Of a stretch of 13,087 nt of DNA, positions 6,769 to 13,087 are shown one piece after another (within the stretch, counting starts at the first letter, position 1; every line of letters begins with the position of its first letter). Position numbers and translations under genes: made by a program. Source of the stretch: Spirochaetaceae bacterium (GTDB lineage: Bacteria > Spirochaetota > Spirochaetia > Treponematales > Breznakiellaceae); contig JAITXS010000027.1 of assembly GCA_031284645.1 (NCBI GenBank), positions 1 through 13,087 of the forward strand, given 5' to 3'. The notes below the pieces were generated by a model. It made no database searches and was not told the DNA's origin. It saw only the letters and a program-made list of their open reading frames with translations.

Positions 6769-7868
6769 TGAAATGTTATAAATCCTCCTGATTCCTCAAA
6801 ATTTGTCACAAAATCCATGACCCCCTTATATATTGAATCGGAAAACTTTTTCAAGTCCTTTTCGCTGAGCATGAGCGCGGCGTCCTCCTGATTTGTGATG
6901 AAACCTAATTCAATAAGGACTGAGGGCATACGGGCTTTACGAACGACAAACCATTCTTCTGCTTTGAGTCCCCGGTAAGGGAGCGCTTTGCCGAAGGTTT
7001 CTGAAAAACGCCTGGCAATGGCTTTTGCCATTTCAATGCTTTCACGGTCGTATTCTTCGGCAAGCATATCATTAAGTATCGGAATGATTTCTTCTTGATC
7101 TTTGTATTTTGTCTTGTCTATTACTTCACGTTTGTGTTCGGGATCAAGATACCAGACTTCAAAGCCCCGCGCTTTTTTATTGAAGCTTGCGTTTGCGTGG
7201 ATTGACAGGTAGATAACCGCCTCGCTTTCTTTAAGCGGGACTTCATTGGCCCGCAATACGCGGTCTTCGAGTGTCGGATAGATATCCGATTCGCGGGTAA
7301 TGAGTATGCGTTTATCGGGGAAGCCCGCTTTTAGTTGTTTGTACAGTTCTTTTGAGACAGTAAGTGCGATGTCTTTTTCAACAAGGTTGACTTTTTCCCC
7401 GTTTATGGTGTGCTGACCTGACGCACCGGTATCTTTGCCGCCGTGTCCCGGATCAACGACTATTGCCGCTATTCGAAAGCGGGATTCTTCTTCCTGCGCG
7501 GGTTTTTCGAATACCCGTTTTATCGCGATTACAAATTCTTCGGGGAAATAGAGATTACCGTTTTCGGAAAACGGAACAGGAAGCGGAAGCAGCTCCCGTC
7601 CATCACATAAGACAAAATCTTCCAGCCCCCGCATCCCAACCCGGAAAGATGCTCTGTGCCCATTGTGTATTAAAGCACCGGATTGAAAAAAACTATCCCA
7701 GTAGAGATCTGCGTCAAGTTTTTCTATTGTTTCGCTTAAGTTCAGGGTTCTGCCGGACACAGGCAGCACATTCAAAGAGTCTTGAATGGCGATATCTGTG
7801 TATCCCTGCGCCGCAAGAAAGGCCGGACTTAAGAAGATTGCTAGAATAGCAAAGGGGACTTTTTTCAT
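6765..7868 (-). CDS. N-acetylmuramoyl-L-alanine amidase (Amidase_3, AmiC-type)
   Basis: A secreted zinc amidase that cuts the bond between N-acetylmuramic acid and the stem-peptide L-alanine in peptidoglycan. Residues 1-20 are a signal peptide (KKVPFAILAIFLSPAFLAA). Residues about 23-125 are an N-terminal extension with no motif I know. The catalytic domain spans about 133-356: VVDPGHGG with zinc ligand His142, VEKDIAL with Glu164, LSIHAN with His224, and the catalytic Glu320 in IELGFITN. TRESD (191-195) and the downstream DR pattern are also typical. An insertion at about 242-278 is charged and helical, the place where related enzymes carry a regulatory helix, so autoinhibition is possible. 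The gene starts a coupled pair with the GerMN-like gene, upstream of flaA. The ribosome site is weak (AAAGAAA directly before the ATG). Confidence 0.92.
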   Translation of the reverse strand: MKKVPFAILAIFLSPAFLAAQGYTDIAIQDSLNVLPVSGRTLNLSETIEKLDADLYWDSFFQSGALIHNGHRASFRVGMRGLEDFVLCDGRELLPLPVPFSENGNLYFPEEFVIAIKRVFEKPAQEEESRFRIAAIVVDPGHGGKDTGASGQHTINGEKVNLVEKDIALTVSKELYKQLKAGFPDKRILITRESDIYPTLEDRVLRANEVPLKESEAVIYLSIHANASFNKKARGFEVWYLDPEHKREVIDKTKYKDQEEIIPILNDMLAEEYDRESIEMAKAIARRFSETFGKALPYRGLKAEEWFVVRKARMPSVLIELGFITNQEDAALMLSEKDLKKFSDSIYKGVMDFVTNFEESGGFITFQ

Positions 7869-7933
7869 TTTCTTTTTAATGTTCTAAATTTTCGGCATAT
7901 CTTCACAAGAAATAAACGGGTAGCAGGGTTTTG

Positions 7934-7954
7934 GAATAAAAGAGAGTTGCTCTC
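7934..7954 (-). terminator. Short intrinsic terminator-like hairpin after the broken PD-(D/E)XK gene
   Basis: On the minus strand GAGAG (7950-7954), a CAA loop and CTCTC (7942-7946) are followed directly by TTTTATT. The stem is only five pairs (extendable by G-U pairs), so efficiency is uncertain. Its position, about 80 bases past the stop of the broken gene and before the amidase, is sensible. Confidence 0.45.
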
Positions 7955-7971
7955 CCCTACCCCCGAAGCAA

Positions 7972-8047
7972 AGGGTTAGGAGAAGTGGGTACGGTACAGG
8001 ATTTCTGATAAGAACTATACCCCATACCCTATTACCAAATTACCCTA
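7972..8047. repeat. Palindromic intergenic repeat, left copy
   Basis: The copy has a G-rich arm (AGGGTTAGG... to about 7992), a central core beginning GATTTCTGATAAGAAC (8000-8015), and a C-rich arm with TATACCCC, ATACCC and ATTACCC ending at 8047. The 23-base core (8000-8022) matches cores at 9033-9055 (19 of 23) and 9095-9117 (18 of 23). The C-rich arm runs into the 3' end of the PD-(D/E)XK gene, supplying its last codons and stop. Confidence 0.6.
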
Positions 8048-8925
8048 CTTTTGTTTTTCAGCATTTCCTTAGCCTCTTGGGGGGTGTATCCCTGTTCAAG
8101 AAGATCGTAAAAACGGTCAATGCCTTCTTCTCGACCCTTTGCAATACCTCTGTCGATACCCTTTTCAATACCTTCTTCCAAACCTTCTTCGCGGGCAACT
8201 TCCAGGGCATCATCCCAATTCCATTCGGTAAATAGCATATTATTAACCTCCGTAGAGTTTTCTTCTAAAAAATCTTTTAAAATACCATGTTCTATACACC
8301 AGTTTACGGCTTTTCCAAGCGCTTTTTCAAGGCGTTCCGTGCTCCCTAAACTCTCCATTCCCTCAAACTCCGCATGAAACTCACGGGCCTTGGCAACCAG
8401 TGTTTCATATTCATCCAGCGTTTTACACTTTTCCGCAAGGTATCTGTTTTTGCCCTTATTGATGTTGTACACACTTACATTTAGCTCCAAAGCCGGTTCG
8501 CCGGTATTTTTTTCAGTAAAAGCATCCGAAAGTTTCAACTCTCCTTTTTCAGGATACTCGTCCGGGCCGTTGTACAGGACATAGAATTCGGGGCGGGGGA
8601 TCTTTAGCAATGTGCGCCGGTAGATGGCCTGTTTATCCTTAATTATTTTCTCGTAAACCCGCGTTGCGTAGGCCAGTATACGCAGCGGCATATTCGGACT
8701 TATCGTAGACTGGTGCTCAATGAGTACGATGATTTTATTGCCGAGTAAAAACGAGATATCGTTTTTGCGGTCTTTAAACAGGACATCGGAAAGGGTATTG
8801 ATTTCAAGCGGCATGGAGGCATCGTAAGCCGAGCCCGAGACGGCGTTCTACAATTCCCGCAGGCGTTCGCCATCACTAAAAATCCGCACAAAAACACTAT
8901 CCTTATATTTTTTGTTTATAGCCAT
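8032..8925 (-). pseudogene. Rpn/PDDEXK_2-family nuclease-like (transposase-annotated) gene, broken by an amber codon
   Basis: The full frame starts at ATG 8923-8925 and encodes MAINKKYKDSVFVRIFSD, the usual N-terminus of this family. Codon 26 is TAG (8848-8850), in LREL-stop-NAVSGS, where relatives have a Tyr (TAT/TAC), so a single base change explains it. The remaining frame is intact: from the TAG to TAA at 8032, or 260 residues from an internal ATG at 8814. It has the PD-(D/E)XK core NDISF and IEHQST (Asp56, Glu70, Gln72 in full numbering) and a Glu/Gly/Lys-rich tail of EEGIEKGIDRGIAKG-type repeats. Relatives are annotated as transposases and some promote recA-independent recombination. 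The internal ATG has no ribosome site and would lose the first helix of the fold. Readthrough or restart cannot be excluded. Confidence 0.85.
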
Positions 8926-9022
8926 GATGCTATACTTATTGTGAAGCGCGTGGTTTTTGCTTTAATACATCTGCAAAAAAGTGCATTTTACAAAATTACA
9001 CGGAAAAAATGGGGAAAGGCAG

Positions 9023-9133
9023 CAGAGCAGGGGATTTCTGATAAAACCAAGACCCCGGAGCAAGGGTAATTGGGCATTGGGGTTAGGGTAATGAGATGGC
9101 TGGTAAAACCTATACCCTATACCCCAGTACCCT
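9023..9133. repeat. Palindromic intergenic repeat, two tandem copies on the right side
   Basis: Cores at 9033-9055 (GATTTCTGATAAAACC...) and 9095-9117 (GATGGCTGGTAAAACC...) are 62 bases apart. Between them lies a G-rich arm (9062-9092), and after the second lies a C-rich arm with TATACCCTATACCCC and GTACCC (9111-9132). The G-rich and C-rich arms are imperfect inverted repeats, for example TGGGGTTAGGGTA against TATACCCTATACCCCA, and can fold as one stem-loop. Confidence 0.6.
9064..9088 (+). other. Possible G-quadruplex motif
   Basis: Four G-runs of at least three (9064-9066, 9072-9074, 9079-9082, 9086-9088) are separated by loops of 5, 4 and 3 bases, meeting the usual three-tetrad rule. It is the G-rich arm of the palindromic repeat, and the complementary arm 20 bases on could instead pair with it. 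Confidence 0.5.
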
Positions 9134-9140
9134 ATTTTGA

Positions 9141-9170
9141 CCTTTGTGTTCCTTTCTGTCCTTCGTGGTG
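9141..9170. repeat. Degenerate tandem repeat of about ten bases
   Basis: CCTTTGTGTT, CCTTTCTGT and CCTTCGTGG follow one another. On the minus strand this reads CCACGAAGGACAGAAAGG and onward. From memory, short ACCACGAAGGACAC-like intergenic repeats recur in several unrelated bacterial genomes, but I cannot check that here. Confidence 0.4.
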
Positions 9171-9264
9171 AAATTCTTACTGCTTGTTGGGGGTCAAGTT
9201 TAGCCCCACAGGAAGGGTTTCGGATCAATTGAAGCCTAAAGCCTTTTTAAGTATGATTTTAAGT

Positions 9265-10374
9265 ATGGGAAGCACTAAAAGCAGATTTTGGAATAGCCGC
9301 GTGAATAATTTAGCGCCTTATATCCCCGGAGAACAGCCCAAAGAACAGCTGATAAAATTAAACACAAACGAAAATCCTTACCCGCCGCCGCCTGATGTCC
9401 TTCACGCGATGTCCCGTGCGCTAAATGAAAAGCTAAGACTCTACCCTGATCCCTGCTGTACCGAAGTACGGGAAGCTGTCGCCCGCCGGTACTCGGTAGA
9501 AGAAAATCAGGTCTTTATCGGGAACGGTTCCGACGAAGTTCTGGCCTTTGCTTTCGGTGCTTTTTTTGAAAGCGCTGAAAACAGCAATGCCCGTCCGATA
9601 CTGTTCCCCGAGATAAGCTACAGTTTTTATCCGGTATTCGCAAAACTCTGGAACCTGCCGTACACGGCAATTCCCCTTGGCAGAGAGTGGGAGATCAAAC
9701 CCGAAGATTATGTAATCAATGCAGGCGGCGTTGTTCTGGCAAACCCGAATGCGCCGACAGGAATATCCATAAAAGCCCGCGATATATTAGACATTGCGGA
9801 TTTTCACCTGGCGCACAATAAACTCGTTCTTGTTGATGAAGCCTATGCCGATTTTAGTGATGATACGATACTGCCGTATATAAATGACCCGCTTGTTTCC
9901 CGTGATAATATTTTAGTTGTCCGTACCCTTTCAAAATCATATTCTCTTGCCGGGTTGCGGGTCGGCTTTGCGATCGGAAGCGGGGCCCTTATTACGGCGC
10001 TTGAGTCTCTCCGTGATTCTTTTAATTCTTACACTATTGACCGTGTCGCGCAGGCAGGCGCGGCGGCGGCCTTGTCTAACACCGCATACTATGCAGAGAT
10101 AACTAAAAAAATAATCGCAACGCGGGAGAGAATCAGCAAAGAGCTTTTGAAATTACATTTTACTGTTTTGCCGTCAAGCGCGAATTTTATTTTTATCAAA
10201 CATCCGGTTATGTCCGGCGAAGATTTTTTTCTGGGCCTTCGTAAAAACGGCATACTCGTCCGCCATTTCAAACATGATAAAATCGTTGATTTTGTCCGTG
10301 TTACCATCGGGACGGATAAGGACATGGATATATTTTTAGAAATCTGTTCCGCCGGTATAAAATCGGCTCAATAA
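9265..10374 (+). CDS. hisC: Histidinol-phosphate aminotransferase (HisC)
   Basis: A class I/II PLP aminotransferase that converts imidazole-acetol phosphate and glutamate to histidinol phosphate in histidine synthesis. With the ATG at 9265 it is 369 residues. Motifs: LNTNENPYPPPP (32-43), GNGSDEVL (86-93), the PLP contacts Asn160 (ANPNAPTG) and Asp191/Tyr194 (VDEAYADF), Schiff-base Lys224 (TLSKSYSLAGLRVGF) with Arg232, and a C-terminal phosphate region VRVTIGT. The family usually begins just before RFWNSRVNNLAPYIPGEQPK, so 9265 fits best; ATG 9253 or TTG 9229 (behind AGGAAGG) are possible, and the frame is open back to TTG 9184. No histidine operon genes adjoin it, so it is an isolated copy; related HisC-like enzymes can act on other amino acids. 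Its stop overlaps the convergent Slt-like gene by 7 bases. Confidence 0.92.
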   Translation: MGSTKSRFWNSRVNNLAPYIPGEQPKEQLIKLNTNENPYPPPPDVLHAMSRALNEKLRLYPDPCCTEVREAVARRYSVEENQVFIGNGSDEVLAFAFGAFFESAENSNARPILFPEISYSFYPVFAKLWNLPYTAIPLGREWEIKPEDYVINAGGVVLANPNAPTGISIKARDILDIADFHLAHNKLVLVDEAYADFSDDTILPYINDPLVSRDNILVVRTLSKSYSLAGLRVGFAIGSGALITALESLRDSFNSYTIDRVAQAGAAAALSNTAYYAEITKKIIATRERISKELLKLHFTVLPSSANFIFIKHPVMSGEDFFLGLRKNGILVRHFKHDKIVDFVRVTIGTDKDMDIFLEICSAGIKSAQ

Positions 10375-12485
10375 TACAAAAATTGATACATTGCCTGTCC
10401 GCCAAGAACAAAGCGCCCGTATTCACGGGTTTCCGCATACTCTACCGTTTCAAGAAAAAGATCATCCGGTAAATCGGCGGCGGCAGTGCGCCACCGGCGG
10501 AGTCTGCCCATACCGCAGTTATAGGCAAGAACGGCGTTTGCCTGACTATTCATCCTGTCAAGCAGATGTCTGTAATAAAGCGCCCCCAAATGAATGTTCG
10601 CTTCAGGATTCAGGAGATCGAGTTTGCCGTCCTGTCGATAATCTGCTCCTCCCCCCCGTGCAAGAAAGCCTGCCATTTCACGCGCGGTGTTTTCCATAAG
10701 CTGCGTTAAACCGGCAGCTCCCGAACGGGAACGGGCATTTGCCGTAAAAACACTCTCCTGGCGGGTAAGCGCAAAAAGCAGAGCCGGATCTATCATGGCT
10801 TGAGATGCATAGTCCTCGATGTAGGTTTTGAACCCCCGCGGATAACTCAATTCCAAATCACGCTTTTCAAGACGAAACCCTTTTTTCTCCCGATACAGTA
10901 TGCTCAAATTAATTAAAGGACGCCATTGCTCCGCCTTGTTGAGTTTTTCTTCAAATAAGCGTATATCGGCAAAGCCAAGTTTTTCGAAAGATTCTTTGAT
11001 ATACGGATACGCAAATTCCGCGCAGCCAAATTTAAAAAATCCGTTTAAAAATTCTATTTCCTGTGCAGAGGCCGTACCTTTTTGAACGTCCGGGTATTTT
11101 TGCAACAGCGTTTGAAAGTTTTCCGGTATACCCAGGCGTTCTGCAGCTTGCCTCCGGTAATAAAGCGCAGGCAGTGTTATTTGCCCTTTTTCTATGGCTG
11201 AATACGCAGCCTTATAGTAAAAAGCGCTGCTTTCAATATCGGCGTTTCGCTTAAGGAAGCCCAATTCCAGGGCTCTTGCGATAATATATGCATATTTTGC
11301 GGTGGTGTCGCTGTCGGCGTAATCGTATATTGCATGAAAAATACCGGGGAGCAGGCCCCATTGTCGGTCTTTACAGATTGAAAAAGAAATTTTATCAAAA
11401 ATATCGTTAAAAAAAGCGGGCGCCGTCCATCGGGAGGCGTATTTTTTGACAAAGGAGAAAACAGACTGCGAGTTTACATTGTAGGCTGAATCAAGAAGAT
11501 ACCAGATGCAGGCATCTCTTTGATCGCCGTCCGGTGCAAAGGAAATCGCCTTTTCAAAATAACTCAATGAGTCTTTGTACTTCCCTAGCTGTCGTGCCAT
11601 TCTTCCGGCAAAATAAAACAAGCGATAGCGGCAATTTTGCTCGTCCTGAACCGGAATACCGTAAAAATTTGTTTCATCTTGCTCCCATGCAAGGAATAAT
11701 GTAATGCCCTGTGCCGCCGCCGTATATTGAAAGGCCTTACCCACATCACTTAAAAGTTCAGGATGAGAGAAGAAAAATGCAGAGGGTTGACCTTTTTCGA
11801 TTACCGTGCGGAAAAAAGACAAAGCCTCCCGATAAGACGAACGGGCCGCAGCAGATCTTCCCCGTGCAAGTTCAAGAATTTCGCTTGTCATTGCAGGGGA
11901 ACTGTTTCCCCCGCGCGTTGAGCTTTTATCTTCCTTCCCGCCGGAGTCTTCCGGTTGCGGTAATTTTTCAAAAAGCCAACGCTGTGTCTTATCCCAAGGC
12001 TCATCAAAAAAGAATGAAAGACTATCCTCCGAAAGCCGGATATCTTCCCTCTTTTGCTCCGGATTTTGAATCTTTAATAACAGTTCAAAAGCCCGTTCCC
12101 ATTCACTGCCCTTGGCAATCGAAGGATTTTTGCTGAATTCTTTAAAGTAGAGATCGGGATTTTTCGGAATAAGCTTGTTTGCCGCCGCTATTTTTGTAAG
12201 CGGACTTTTTAACGCCTCCTGCAACAAGACCGTAGTATGTTTTTCAAGGCCCTCTGAAGAAGGAACGTGTTTTTCAAGCAAAAGCGCGGCGTAAAACGGC
12301 GCAGCAGGATCAAGCAGCGCGATTTCTTTTAAACGATCCGTCTCTGCGTCAATAATAAATTGAATATCGCCGACTTCAATTTTACTAAAAGCCTCATCAC
12401 GGGGAATATCCAGAACAGATTGCGGCGAACAGGATTCAATGATAAGGGAAAAAATAAAAAGAGGAAGATAGGGTCTCTGTCGCAC
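10368..12485 (-). CDS. Lipoprotein soluble lytic transglycosylase (Slt-like)
   Basis: A 705-residue murein lytic transglycosylase that cleaves the glycan backbone with formation of 1,6-anhydro-muropeptides. Residues 1-19 are a lipoprotein signal with a spirochaete-type lipobox ending IIESC, so Cys19 should be lipidated by Lgt. Residues about 30-545 are a long helical region with TPR-like pieces (GKYKDSLSYFEKAISFAP, 301-318), comparable to the ring-shaped U domain of E. coli Slt70. The catalytic SLT domain is at about 555-700: Glu577 in TRQESVF, SRSGAAGLTQLM (586-597), NPEANIHLGALYY (626-638), AYNCGMG (654-660) and EYAETREYGRFVL. The start is GTG at 12483-12485, directly after the TAA of the LysM gene and in the same frame; the signal peptide supports it, and no ribosome site is visible. 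The last bases overlap hisC (10368-10374). Confidence 0.92.
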   Translation of the reverse strand: MRQRPYLPLFIFSLIIESCSPQSVLDIPRDEAFSKIEVGDIQFIIDAETDRLKEIALLDPAAPFYAALLLEKHVPSSEGLEKHTTVLLQEALKSPLTKIAAANKLIPKNPDLYFKEFSKNPSIAKGSEWERAFELLLKIQNPEQKREDIRLSEDSLSFFFDEPWDKTQRWLFEKLPQPEDSGGKEDKSSTRGGNSSPAMTSEILELARGRSAAARSSYREALSFFRTVIEKGQPSAFFFSHPELLSDVGKAFQYTAAAQGITLFLAWEQDETNFYGIPVQDEQNCRYRLFYFAGRMARQLGKYKDSLSYFEKAISFAPDGDQRDACIWYLLDSAYNVNSQSVFSFVKKYASRWTAPAFFNDIFDKISFSICKDRQWGLLPGIFHAIYDYADSDTTAKYAYIIARALELGFLKRNADIESSAFYYKAAYSAIEKGQITLPALYYRRQAAERLGIPENFQTLLQKYPDVQKGTASAQEIEFLNGFFKFGCAEFAYPYIKESFEKLGFADIRLFEEKLNKAEQWRPLINLSILYREKKGFRLEKRDLELSYPRGFKTYIEDYASQAMIDPALLFALTRQESVFTANARSRSGAAGLTQLMENTAREMAGFLARGGGADYRQDGKLDLLNPEANIHLGALYYRHLLDRMNSQANAVLAYNCGMGRLRRWRTAAADLPDDLFLETVEYAETREYGRFVLGGQAMYQFLYY

Positions 12486-13087
12486 TTAACGCGGCGGAAC
12501 TTTTATGGTTCGTCCGGCAATAATCTTATCCGGATCCCTGATTCCATTGTAACGCGCAAGATATTGATAACGATAAGGATTTCTATAAAAAGCCTGCGAA
12601 ATATCCCACAAAGTATCGCCCCAAGATATTTTGTATGAAATACCGTTTTTGGGGATTATAGACGGCACTTTATAAGAACGGACAGGAACCGTCCGCCTGA
12701 CCCGTGAACCGGCCGTTTCCGGCAACTTTTCTTTCCCTTTGACGACAGGAATCTCTTTAACAACAGGGATCTCTTCCGGTAGCTTTTCTTTCTCTTTAAC
12801 AACAGGAATTTCTTCCGGCATCCGGGCCGGAGTTTCCGCAGGGGGAGTTGTTGTCGGAATTGCCTCGCCGGTCACAGGCGGCGTTCCTTTTTCTACCGGA
12901 GGCGGAGGAGAAATTTCTTTGATAGTGAGCGCACTTTCTTTCGTTTCTTTTTTGTTAAAAAAAGCATCAAGCGCCTTGCTGCCTCCGCGAAAAAAGAAGA
13001 CTCCCAACAAAGATGCAACAAGGAAAAAGGTTATTAAAAGAATGATTAGGACAGGAGAGCTGCGACGGCGTTTTATGTCCGGGTTTG
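12486..13087 (-). CDS. Membrane-anchored LysM peptidoglycan-binding protein (5' end outside window)
   Basis: The frame is open to the right edge, so the start is not seen; a TTG at 13008-13010 lies inside the membrane segment and is not a likely start. The visible 199 residues begin NPDIKRRRSSP, a basic cytoplasmic end, then one hydrophobic segment VLIILLITFFLVASLLGVFFF, then a Pro/Glu/Lys-rich linker with duplicated IPVVKEKEKLPEE blocks, and a C-terminal LysM domain of about 50 residues (YKISWGDTLWDISQAFYRNP to IIAGRTIKVPPR). LysM binds N-acetylglucosamine in peptidoglycan. Topology is N-in with LysM in the periplasm. The gene is followed with no gap by the Slt-like lipoprotein gene (TAA then GTG), so it is probably a scaffold or partner in wall remodelling; that link is inferred. 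Confidence 0.85.
   Translation of the reverse strand, partial: NPDIKRRRSSPVLIILLITFFLVASLLGVFFFRGGSKALDAFFNKKETKESALTIKEISPPPPVEKGTPPVTGEAIPTTTPPAETPARMPEEIPVVKEKEKLPEEIPVVKEIPVVKGKEKLPETAGSRVRRTVPVRSYKVPSIIPKNGISYKISWGDTLWDISQAFYRNPYRYQYLARYNGIRDPDKIIAGRTIKVPPR
12717..12812. repeat. In-frame tandem repeat coding for the LysM protein linker
   Basis: Two 39-base units (12717-12755 and 12774-12812) flank an 18-base partial copy (12756-12773). All lengths are multiples of three, so copy changes preserve the frame. Each 39-base unit encodes a 13-residue block such as EIPVVKGKEKLPE. The copies differ at only a few positions, which suggests recent slippage or recombination that would alter linker length. 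Confidence 0.75.

Larger units (their letters stand above)
8926..9264. other. Repeat-rich intergenic region before hisC
   Basis: No gene is seen. From left to right it holds an AT-rich stretch with a small palindrome (ATTTTACAAAAT, 8985-8996), two further copies of the palindromic repeat, a G-quadruplex motif, a degenerate ten-base tandem repeat (9141-9170), and then about 95 bases leading into hisC that contain AGGAAGGG (9209-9216). No good promoter for hisC stands out. Confidence 0.6.

Noticed and set aside
7869..7933. Promoter of the amidase gene (TTGTGA with TAGAAC, 16-base spacing)
   Set aside because: The -10 match is poor and the spacing is not ideal; listed here rather than as a feature.
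8700..8897. Open frame of 65 codons on the minus strand over the start of the PD-(D/E)XK gene
   Set aside because: It is another frame of the broken gene. The true N-terminus is in the frame from ATG 8925, interrupted by TAG at 8848-8850.
279..8996. Shared 11-base motif TTTTACAAAAT at 279-289 and 8986-8996
   Set aside because: It is a short AT-rich palindrome in AT-rich intergenic DNA; two occurrences are plausible by chance and flanking sequences differ.
7970..9133. CRISPR array or tandem array
   Set aside because: Repeats are imperfect, only three, irregularly spaced (about 1033 and 62 bases) and palindromic with G- and C-rich arms; there are no spacers or cas genes.
9184..9264. Extended hisC start at TTG 9184
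   Set aside because: HisC proteins normally begin near the RFWNSRVNNLAPYIPGEQ stretch; the extra 27 residues come from AT-rich intergenic sequence and lack family character.
12486..13010. Start of the LysM gene at TTG 13010
   Set aside because: The frame is open to the window edge, and this TTG lies within the predicted membrane segment, preceded by RRR and hydrophobic residues expected of a complete anchor.

Overview
The window looks like a chromosome segment from a Treponema-type spirochaete. The strongest evidence is a full-length flagellar filament sheath protein FlaA (354 residues, secretory signal), found only in spirochaetes, preceded by an amidase gene and a small membrane-anchored GerMN-like gene. 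As far as I remember, this amidase/hypothetical/flaA order is also found in Treponema pallidum. The complete lipoprotein maturation enzyme Lgt, the spirochaete-style lipobox on the lytic transglycosylase, and the Rpn-type PD-(D/E)XK gene with palindromic intergenic repeats fit a larger-genome, free-living or gut treponeme better than T. pallidum. I cannot name a species.

Left block (1-3390, + strand): the 3' end of an unidentified gene; a well-formed promoter; a two-gene unit of bacteriohemerythrin and lgt (8 bases apart); then a divergent malic enzyme. Middle block (3475-7868, - strand): transcription runs amidase -> GerMN-like protein (ATGA overlap) -> flaA, which has its own consensus TTGACA-17-TATAAT promoter -> an alarmone-synthetase domain fused to TPR repeats. 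Two hairpins separate flaA from the last gene.

Accessory island (about 7930-9175): a PD-(D/E)XK (Rpn/PDDEXK_2) gene broken by one in-frame amber codon near its N-terminus. It is bordered by copies of an imperfect G-rich/C-rich palindromic repeat, a possible G-quadruplex and a short degenerate tandem repeat.

Right block (9265-13087): histidinol-phosphate aminotransferase (+) meets a lipoprotein lytic transglycosylase (-) tail to tail with a 7-base overlap. Upstream of the transglycosylase, in the same reading frame and separated only by TAA, is a membrane-anchored LysM protein that runs off the window.

Much of the content concerns the cell envelope: lipoprotein lipidation (Lgt), peptidoglycan cleavage (amidase, Slt-like enzyme), peptidoglycan binding (LysM) and the periplasmic flagellar sheath (FlaA). 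A link between wall remodelling and periplasmic flagella is a reasonable inference from gene order but is not shown by the sequence. I saw no tRNA, rRNA, CRISPR array or complete insertion sequence.
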